A stretch of 5,422 bases of DNA from Brevundimonas sp. UBA2388 (GTDB lineage: Bacteria > Pseudomonadota > Alphaproteobacteria > Caulobacterales > Caulobacteraceae). The stretch is taken from contig DDSO01000128.1 of NCBI GenBank assembly GCA_002343425.1, positions 12,950 to 18,371 on the forward strand, written 5' to 3'. The notes under the pieces were generated by a model, which was given only the letters and a program-made list of their open reading frames with translations, did no database searches and had not been told where the DNA came from. Shown here piece after piece: positions 1 through 3,996 of this stretch; positions within the stretch are counted from its first letter, which is position 1; each line of letters opens with the position of its first letter. A program made the position numbers and the translations under genes.

Positions 1-139
1 GGCCGGGCCAGGACAGATAGCGCAGTCCGCGGGCCTCGCCGGATGGGGGGGAGGCATTCTGGGCGGAGGCGCTGCCGGCGAACAGCACCGTACCCGCGGC
101 GGCGAGCAGGGCGGTCGTCAGGATCGGGGCGCGGCGCAA
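1..139 (-). CDS. exported protein of unknown function, N-terminal fragment
   Basis: This is the first 46 codons of a gene that leaves the window on the left. The translation begins MRRAPILTTALLAAAG and continues through a hydrophobic segment to a small-residue AGSASA|QN site. That is a textbook Sec signal peptide: two arginines, an apolar core at about residues 5-21, and a predicted signal peptidase I cut after residue 26. The mature part starts with a polar Ser/Pro stretch followed by GLRYLSWPG, which I do not recognise as a known domain. I chose the TTG start because a GGAG sits exactly 8 nt upstream and the frame is closed by TGA farther up with no ATG or GTG between. The protein is expected in the periplasm or outer envelope; its function cannot be stated from this fragment. 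It lies 93 nt downstream of the permease gene on the same strand, but a promoter-like region separates them, so it is probably transcribed independently. Confidence 0.72.
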   Translation of the reverse strand, partial: MRRAPILTTALLAAAGTVLFAGSASAQNASPPSGEARGLRYLSWPG

Positions 140-143
140 CTGG

Positions 144-157
144 GCGTCTCCGGACGC
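144..157 (-). promoter_or_regulatory. hairpin carrying the SD of the exported-protein gene
   Basis: On the minus strand the sequence reads GCGTC-CGGA-GACGC, a perfect 5-bp stem with a 4-nt loop. The Shine-Dalgarno GGAG (148-151) lies across the loop and the first base of the 3' stem, 8 nt before the TTG start. The SD is therefore partly displayed and partly paired. Together with the weak start codon this may damp translation. The pairing is seen directly; any regulatory effect is inferred. Confidence 0.4.
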
Positions 158-164
158 GGTAATG

Positions 165-169
165 GAGTC
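165..169. promoter_or_regulatory. GANTC site (possible CcrM methylation site)
   Basis: GAGTC on the plus strand (GACTC on the minus strand) lies between the CtrA-like box and the TTG start. In Caulobacter-type alphaproteobacteria CcrM methylates GANTC, and sites in promoters can tie transcription to the cell cycle. The word itself is certain; its role is inferred from its position only. Confidence 0.35.
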
Positions 170-189
170 TCACGCTAGTCATGCGTCGC

Positions 190-205
190 TTAACCCGTTG
201 CTAAC
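190..205 (-). promoter_or_regulatory. CtrA-like binding box upstream of the exported-protein gene
   Basis: The plus strand reads TTAA (190-193), seven bases, then CTAAC (201-205). The CtrA consensus is TTAA-N7-TTAAC, so this is one mismatch away. The box is about 51 nt upstream of the TTG start, a usual distance for a promoter-proximal CtrA site. Eleven bases beyond it on the minus strand is a CTAG-containing segment that could serve as a -10 element of the Caulobacter GCTANAWC type. The site could activate or repress. It lies after the permease stop codon, so it most likely serves the exported-protein gene and not the transporter operon. Confidence 0.45.
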
Positions 206-232
206 GCCGGGGAGTTGAGCGCCGGGGTCCGG

Positions 233-985
233 TCAGGAGAGTCTGCGTCGCGCGGCCCGTTCCAGCAGGCCGACGACGGCGTTGAGCAACAGACCCATGA
301 CCATCAGACAGGCGAGCGCGGCCAGCATGTCGGCGGTGCGCAGCCGGTTGCCGGCTTCGAGCAGCCGCCAAGCCAGTCCCTGGGTCGAGCCCGAGCCGGA
401 GACGAACTCGGCCACGACGGCGCCGATCACGGCCAGCCCGGCGGCGACCCGCAAACCCTCCAGCACGAAAGGCAGGGCGGCGGGCAGGCGCAGACGGACG
501 AGGCGCTGGACGGGAGAGGCGCTGTAGAGGTCGAACAACCGCTCCAGATCGGGATCGGCGGACTTCAGCCCGGTGAGGACGCCCGAGAAAAGGGGGAAGA
601 AGGCGACGGTTGCCGCCAGCGCCACGACGGCCCGATCGGCGTGGTCCAGGCCGGCCCAGATCATCACCAGCGGGGCGATGGCCACCACCGGCGTGACCTG
701 AAGCGCGACCGCGAGGGGTCGGACCGCCTGCTCCGCCGGGCGACTGAGCGAGACGGCGAGGGCCAGGCCGCCGCCGAGCAGGGTGGCGAGGGCCAGGGCC
801 TGCAGCGCCATCCAGAAGGTGGCTCCGGCGGAGGCGGCGAGAAGCGGCGCGCGCTCGATCAGGGCCGTGGCCACGGCGCTGGGCGGCGGCAGGAACCATG
901 GCGGGACGTGGAGCAGACGGCAGGCAAACTCCCAGCCGATGAGGAGGACCGCGGAGAGCAGGAGAGGCGGCAGGAGGCGGGTCAT
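233..985 (-). CDS. ABC importer permease, NitT/TauT (SsuC/TauC-like) type
   Basis: Inner-membrane channel subunit of the importer, 250 residues, the usual length for this BPD_transp_1 family (about 250-280). Hydrophobic segments lie near residues 4-24, 50-79, 92-113, 119-138, 174-195 and 216-240, giving about six membrane helices. The LPPPSAV motif (residues 32-38) after the first helix is typical of sulfonate/taurine/pyrimidine-type permeases. The cytoplasmic coupling loop ends in RLRLPAALP (164-172) followed by GLRVAAGLAVIGAVVAEF, the conserved region that docks onto the ATPase; the EAA part is degenerate (DLYSASP). I chose the ATG at 985 because GGAGG (993-997) stands 7 nt upstream and because this ATG overlaps the ATPase stop as ATGA, implying translational coupling. 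A longer in-frame extension upstream would only re-read ATPase sequence. It is the last gene of the operon. No convincing terminator follows its stop codon. Confidence 0.93.
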   Translation of the reverse strand: MTRLLPPLLLSAVLLIGWEFACRLLHVPPWFLPPPSAVATALIERAPLLAASAGATFWMALQALALATLLGGGLALAVSLSRPAEQAVRPLAVALQVTPVVAIAPLVMIWAGLDHADRAVVALAATVAFFPLFSGVLTGLKSADPDLERLFDLYSASPVQRLVRLRLPAALPFVLEGLRVAAGLAVIGAVVAEFVSGSGSTQGLAWRLLEAGNRLRTADMLAALACLMVMGLLLNAVVGLLERAARRRLS

Positions 986-1758
986 GCGCCGGCCTCCGTC
1001 AGGAGAGGCGGCATGGCTTTGGCGAGGGCGGCGGCCAGCGTCTCGACCGCAGCCCGATAGCCGGCGTCGACGCGCCACCCCGCGGGTCTTGGCAGGGCGC
1101 CGGGAGACCGAAGCCCGGCCGCGACCCGGCCAGTCGTGGCATCGAACACCAGCGCCCGGTCGGCGAGGTAGACGGCCTCCTCGACGTCATGGGTGACGAA
1201 GACGATGGCCGGGCGCGGGGCGCGGGCGGCCCAGAGGCGGTGCAGATCCTCGATCAGGCGGCGACGGGTGACGCTGTCGAGGGCGGCGAAGGGCTCGTCG
1301 AGCAAGAGGAGGTCCGGCTCTGTGGCCAGGGCGCGGGCGAGGGCGACGCGCATGGCCATGCCGCCGGACAGCTGGCGCGGGCGGGCTTCGAGCCGGTCGC
1401 CGAGGCCGACGGCGGTCAGGGCTTCGGCGGCGCGGACCCGGGCTTCGGATCGGGCCATCCCGGCCAATTCCAGCGGCAGGGCGACATTGGCGAGGGCGTC
1501 GGCCCAGGGCATCAGGGTCGCGGACTGGAAGACGAAGCCGATGCGGCCGGAGGCTGTGACGACCGCGCCTTCGGATGGCGATTCAAGGCCGGCCATCAGG
1601 CGCAGGACAGTGGACTTTCCGGCGCCCGAGGCACCGACGACGGCGACGATCTCGCCGGGAGCTATGGTCAGGTCGATGGGGCCGAGCGGCGCGCGGCCGG
1701 GATAGCGGACGACGACGCCGCCAAGGGACGCCGCGGCGCCCGCCTCCGCCTCAGCCAC
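982..1758 (-). CDS. ABC importer ATPase, NitT/TauT (SsuB/TauB-like) type
   Basis: Cytoplasmic energy subunit, 258 residues, normal for the family. All catalytic motifs are intact: Walker A GASGAGKST (42-50), Q-loop Gln78 in FVFQSATLMPW, signature LSGGM (130-134), Walker B LLLLDEP (150-156) with Glu155, D-loop ALD (159-161) and switch His190 in VTHDVEEA. The wording around the Q-loop and the VEEA after the switch histidine are typical of nitrate/sulfonate/taurine/pyrimidine importers. The tail after residue 200 is short and shows no regulatory domain. Translation starts at GTG (1758-1756), which lies inside the last codons of the binding-protein gene (8-nt overlap). No strong SD precedes it, so reinitiation by ribosomes finishing the upstream gene is likely. 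Its stop overlaps the permease start by 4 nt. Family assignment is firm; the substrate is not encoded in this subunit. Confidence 0.95.
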   Translation of the reverse strand: MAEAEAGAAASLGGVVVRYPGRAPLGPIDLTIAPGEIVAVVGASGAGKSTVLRLMAGLESPSEGAVVTASGRIGFVFQSATLMPWADALANVALPLELAGMARSEARVRAAEALTAVGLGDRLEARPRQLSGGMAMRVALARALATEPDLLLLDEPFAALDSVTRRRLIEDLHRLWAARAPRPAIVFVTHDVEEAVYLADRALVFDATTGRVAAGLRSPGALPRPAGWRVDAGYRAAVETLAAALAKAMPPLLTEAGA

Positions 1759-2791
1759 GGCCGGGCAGATACTGGGTGGTGAAGGCCTGGCGCCAGTCCA
1801 GATTGGGCGGATAGACCCCGGCCCCGGAAGTGACGTCGAAGAACGCCTGCCAGCGGTCGGCGGTCATGGCGCCGAGGCCGTAGAGGGCGGCATCGCCGCC
1901 GTCGACGATGCCGTTGGCCTTCAGCTTGGCGCGGGCCTGGTCGAGGATGGCCTGGGTCATCTCGGGATTGGCCTTGCGGATCAGGGCGTCCGCCGCCTTG
2001 CCGTCTCCCTGGATATAGTCGCGCCAGCCCTCGGCCGAGGCGGCGATGAAGCTGCGCAGGGCGGCGGCGTTGTCGCGGGCGAAGGCGTTGGGGGCCAGAA
2101 CCATGGCGGCGTAGGAGGGATAGCCCTCGTCGGCCAGCAGGAAGACCCGGGGCGCGAAGCCCGCCGCCTGTTCGATGCTCCAGGGCTCGCTGGTCAGATA
2201 GCCCTGCTGCACCGCCCGCTCGTCGGCGAGGAAGGGCGCGGGGTTGAAATTGTAGGTCCGGACCTGATCGTCGGTGAAGTTGTACTTGGCCTTGAGCCAG
2301 ACCCAGAAGGCGTCGCGCGAGGCGGTGGCGAGCAGGAAGGGCCGGCCGGCGAGGTCGGCGATGCTTTCCAGCGCCGGGTCGGGGTGGGCGATGAGGACCT
2401 GCGGATCCTTCTGGAAGAAGGCGGCGACGGCCTTCACCGGGGCGCCCTCGGCGACCAGATTCATCGGGATGAAGCTGTTGGAACCCATGCCCAGCTCGAC
2501 CGCGCCGGAGGCCAGCAACTGGGGCACGTTGACGCCGGGACCGCCCTGGATGATCTCGACGTTCAAGCCGCGCTTGGCGTAGGCGCCAGAGGCGAGGGCC
2601 TGGTAGAAGCCGCCGTGCTCGGCCTGGGCGCGCCAGTCGGTGGCGAAGCGCAGGCGTACGCGGCCTTCCTCGTCGACAGGGGCTTCGGACCGTTGGCAGC
2701 CCGCCACGGCCGCCGTGGCCGCCAGTGCGCCGGCGCCGGCCAGCAAGGCGCGGCGGTCAGGCGAGAAACGGCGATTCCCACGCAAGGTCAT
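1751..2791 (-). CDS. ABC importer substrate-binding lipoprotein, NMT1/THI5-like family
   Basis: Solute receptor of the importer, 346 residues. The N-terminus has a twin-arginine-like stretch (SPDRRALLAG, 10-19), an Ala/Leu-rich core and a lipobox VAGC with Cys32, so it is probably lipidated and held on the periplasmic face of the inner membrane, possibly after Tat export. The mature part has the periplasmic-binding fold of the NMT1/THI5 group: FATDWRAQAEHGGFYQAL (49-66), then YAKRGLNVEI and GGPGVNVPQLLASGAVELGMGS (83-104), with a hinge-like ADLAGRPF near 145-152. The family includes receptors for formylaminopyrimidine (ThiY), riboflavin (RibY), taurine and aliphatic sulfonates; I cannot choose among them. 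I took the ATG at 2791 because the signal peptide begins there; the frame stays open farther upstream but reads non-protein-like sequence. No clear SD precedes this ATG, so the message may be leaderless or weakly initiated. It is the first gene of the operon. Confidence 0.9.
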   Translation of the reverse strand: MTLRGNRRFSPDRRALLAGAGALAATAAVAGCQRSEAPVDEEGRVRLRFATDWRAQAEHGGFYQALASGAYAKRGLNVEIIQGGPGVNVPQLLASGAVELGMGSNSFIPMNLVAEGAPVKAVAAFFQKDPQVLIAHPDPALESIADLAGRPFLLATASRDAFWVWLKAKYNFTDDQVRTYNFNPAPFLADERAVQQGYLTSEPWSIEQAAGFAPRVFLLADEGYPSYAAMVLAPNAFARDNAAALRSFIAASAEGWRDYIQGDGKAADALIRKANPEMTQAILDQARAKLKANGIVDGGDAALYGLGAMTADRWQAFFDVTSGAGVYPPNLDWRQAFTTQYLPGRG

Positions 2792-2917
2792 GACCGTGAT
2801 GTACGGCTCAGGTGCGGCGAAGGGAAGGGCAGCGGCGCCCCGTCCGCATTGACCATCGGTGAGAGATACCCTGAAGCTGGGTCGGCGCCGGGGGCGTGAA
2901 CGGAAGAGTGGGGCGCA
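2792..2917. promoter_or_regulatory. divergent intergenic region, transporter operon / orphan gene
   Basis: This 126-nt gap must hold the promoters of both the minus-strand importer operon and the plus-strand gene at 2918. On the importer side it contains small inverted repeats: CCGT/ACGG (2794-2797 and 2803-2806) and GGGC/GCCC (2827-2830 and 2837-2840). The importer ATG itself lies in a perfect 10-bp palindrome, GGTCATGACC (2786-2795). On the other side an ACCC/GGGT hairpin (2868-2871 and 2879-2882) precedes a CGGCGCCG palindrome (2883-2890). I see no complete riboswitch in either orientation. A short leader hairpin or a dimeric repressor site are both possible. Confidence 0.5.
2849..2870 (+). 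promoter_or_regulatory. candidate housekeeping promoter of the orphan gene
   Basis: TTGACC (2849-2854) is followed after 10 nt by GATACC (2865-2870). This resembles the Caulobacter housekeeping pattern TTGACGS-N10-14-GCTANAWC but is imperfect and on the short side. Read on the minus strand, the same -10 segment gives GGTATCTC, which could be the -10 of the importer promoter. If so, the two divergent promoters would overlap and exclude each other. This is inference from motif likeness. Confidence 0.3.
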
Positions 2918-3412
2918 ATGGGCTGGATCGACCGGATGTTCGAGAAGGGGCGGCTGAGGTCGATCGTGAGGGCAGTCGCCGCTCTGAGGGGCGAGGCGCT
3001 GTCGCCCGCGCTCGAAAGCGCGGTCGTGGATACCGCGCGCGCCCTCAAGCCCGAGGCGCTGGGGCCGGGGCTCCGCTCGTCCTATCCCGCGCTGGTGCTG
3101 GTCTTCGCGCGGCAGCTGGCCGACGCCAACGGCCGGCTGGCGTCCAGCCACTGGTCAGCCGGCGGCGGCCGGAATGTCGGGATGGATGTCCTCGAGGCGC
3201 GGGGCCGTGCGATGGGCGTTCTCGTCGCCGTGGCGGCGCGCCGACCGGCTCCGCGCCGTCCACTTTCGGAAATCGCCGAGGCGCTGGAGGGATTGATCGC
3301 CGCGCAGCGAAACGGCGCCGGTGATGCTGACGGCTATGGTCTGGGAACCCTGCGCGAGATCCAGCGCGATATCGCCCTGCTGGCCCTTGCGGAATCCGTG
3401 GCCCGGAATTGA
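2918..3412 (+). CDS. hypothetical protein, 164 residues, soluble and mostly helical
   Basis: I do not recognise this protein. It is coding-like: codon third positions are overwhelmingly G or C as in the neighbours, an SD-like GGAAGAG (2902-2908) lies 9 nt before the ATG, and a strong inverted repeat starts right after the stop codon. It has no signal peptide and no membrane segment, so it should be cytoplasmic. The composition is rich in Ala, Arg, Leu and Glu. Predicted helices include residues 1-25, 30-48, 56-73 (SYPALVLVFARQLADANG), 89-107 and 114-130, with a last one at about 143-162 (TLREIQRDIALLALAE). The middle SSHWSAGGGRN (75-85) is a flexible Gly-rich loop with Trp and His, the only place that looks like a ligand or partner site. 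It is divergent from the importer operon and stands alone as a single-gene unit. No functional link to the importer can be claimed. Confidence 0.78.
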   Translation: MGWIDRMFEKGRLRSIVRAVAALRGEALSPALESAVVDTARALKPEALGPGLRSSYPALVLVFARQLADANGRLASSHWSAGGGRNVGMDVLEARGRAMGVLVAVAARRPAPRRPLSEIAEALEGLIAAQRNGAGDADGYGLGTLREIQRDIALLALAESVARN

Positions 3413-3460
3413 GCGAGGGGACGAAGATCCCCGGCAAACCGGTTTTCCTCGTCCCCTCGC
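3413..3460 (+). terminator. 12-bp perfect inverted repeat just after the orphan gene
   Basis: GCGAGGGGACGA (3413-3424) pairs perfectly with TCGTCCCCTCGC (3449-3460). The 24-nt loop holds a second small hairpin, CCGG-CAAA-CCGG (3431-3442), followed at once by TTTTCC. The left arm starts on the base after the stop codon. No T-run follows the outer stem, so it is not a classical intrinsic terminator, though the inner hairpin plus TTTT could act as one. It may stop transcription or protect the mRNA 3' end. The symmetrical stem could act on either strand. Confidence 0.55.
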
Positions 3461-3481
3461 CAAGTCCGGGTTGGACTTGGC
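3459..3481. repeat. second perfect inverted repeat (9-bp stem, 5-nt loop)
   Basis: GCCAAGTCC (3459-3467) pairs with GGACTTGGC (3473-3481) around the loop GGGTT. Its first two bases are the last two of the preceding 12-bp repeat, so the two stems cannot both form completely. No T-run follows. The pairing is certain; its function is unknown. Confidence 0.5.
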
Positions 3482-3741
3482 CATTGAGGTTCAGAACCCT
3501 GGCTTCAGCATCAGCGAGGCGAACCCCGGTGATGGTCAGCTGTATCCTGTCGCGCTCCTGGTCTCCGGCGTTCCACGAGGTCGAACCCCGCGCCGTCCAT
3601 CGATCCCGATCCGGTTCCCTCCGGTCTTCTCCGGCCGAAGCCTTCGAAGGATCCCTTGGGCCTTGATCCTGTCTCCCGTCCGTTAAGGTCGAAACCCCCC
3701 GGTGCGTTCGATCAGAGAGCCGGGCCGGTCCGCTTTGATCC

Positions 3742-3759
3742 CCGGGTCTCCCCGGTTTT
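3742..3759 (+). terminator. weak intrinsic-terminator-like hairpin
   Basis: CCGGG (3742-3746), loop TCTC, then CCCGG (3751-3755) followed by TTTT (3756-3759). A 5-bp G/C stem plus four T is the minimal form of an intrinsic terminator on the plus strand. It would make sense if a small RNA or read-through from the orphan gene crosses this region. It is short enough to arise by chance. Confidence 0.25.
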
Positions 3760-3792
3760 CCGCGCCGCCGTGTCCCTCGGCCTGATCAAGCT

Positions 3793-3833
3793 CGCTCCGA
3801 TCCGCAGGTGTGGCAAGCGGTCCGGAACGAGCG
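3793..3833. other. imperfect stem-loop, possible structured RNA element
   Basis: CGCTC (3793-3797) pairs with GAGCG (3829-3833), CG (3798-3799) with CG (3823-3824) across a four-base bulge, and CCGC (3802-3805) with GCGG (3817-3820) beyond a 2x2 internal loop. The terminal loop has 11 nt. In total this gives 11 pairs. The pairing was worked out by eye; there is no covariation evidence, and the strand of any transcript is unknown. Confidence 0.25.
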
Positions 3834-3835
3834 TC

Positions 3836-3856
3836 TGTGGACGGCCTTGGGGATAA
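3836..3856. other. DnaA-box-like words
   Basis: TGGGGATAA (3848-3856) differs from the DnaA box TGTGGATAA at one position. TGTGGACGG (3836-3844), just before it in the same orientation, shares only the first six bases. An AT-richer patch lies about 30 nt downstream. Nothing else marks an origin of replication: no repeated strong boxes and no origin-linked genes (hemE, dnaA, parAB) in view. It may be a titration or regulatory site, or chance. Confidence 0.2.
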
Positions 3857-3940
3857 ATCATGCAGGGCGTTCGCCTGCCTGTGACGATTTTCGAATTTTC
3901 TTCGCTGTGTGAAGGTCTTGTGACTTCTGCACAGCCTCGC

Positions 3941-3970
3941 GAAAAAGACCGGAAATTGGGTCGATCCGGC
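3941..3970 (-). terminator. probable intrinsic terminator of the ABC-F gene
   Basis: Read on the minus strand, GCCGGA (3970-3965), an 11-nt loop and TCCGGT (3953-3948, closing with a G-U pair) are followed immediately by a T-rich run, TCTTTTTC (3948-3941). It lies about 27-56 nt after the ABC-F stop codon, the expected place. The stem is short, so efficiency may be modest. A tiny GCGT-TTCG-ACGC hairpin (3991-3980) lies between it and the stop codon. Confidence 0.45.
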
Positions 3971-3996
3971 AGATTTCGGGCGTCGAAACGCGAAAG

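Larger units (their letters stand above)
3482..3940. other. long non-coding stretch between convergent genes
   Basis: I see no believable gene here on either strand. Open frames exist, but they lack usable starts, SD sequences and the strong G/C third-position bias of the neighbours. What it does hold: GATC occurs eight times between 3602 and 3802, six of them as GATCC, far denser than in the coding parts. There is a perfect palindrome CCTTCGAAGG (3641-3650), an AGGATC/GATCCT inverted repeat (3648-3653 and 3665-3670), and GATCA/TGATC arms (3710-3714 and 3736-3740). An imperfect repeat pairs GATCC-TG-TCTCCC (3665-3676) with GATCCCCGGGTCTCCC (3737-3752). A stem-loop and DnaA-box-like words near 3793-3856 are listed separately, and an AT-richer patch lies at about 3886-3902. 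The length is unusual for a convergent gap in a compact genome. Confidence 0.6.

Noticed and set aside
215..1060. Plus-strand open frame of 281 codons antisense to the permease.
   Set aside because: The translation is rich in Gly, Gln and Arg, as expected of the complement of a GC-rich membrane protein gene; the minus-strand permease has clear family motifs.
2808..2882. Pieces resembling a TPP riboswitch on the plus strand: GCGAAGGGAA (2817-2826) and GGTGAGAGATACCC (2859-2871), beside an NMT1/THI5-family gene.
   Set aside because: The two pieces occur in the reverse of the riboswitch order, the conserved CTGATC and AAT parts are absent, and the strand is opposite to the importer. A covariance-model search (Rfam TPP) on both strands would settle it; a significant hit would overturn this rejection.
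3438..3785. Minus-strand open frame across the convergent gap, with a protein-like stretch (for example DRIQLTITGVRLADAEARV near 3503-3559).
   Set aside because: It has no ATG, GTG or TTG start between 3785 and 3437, runs on antisense into the orphan gene, has a weaker G/C third-position bias than the real genes, and is low-complexity Arg/Asp-rich farther upstream. At most it is a decayed fragment.
3836..3856. Interpretation of the DnaA-like words as a chromosomal origin.
   Set aside because: There is only one near-consensus box, no CtrA box near it and no origin-associated genes in view. It is kept only as a weak observation.
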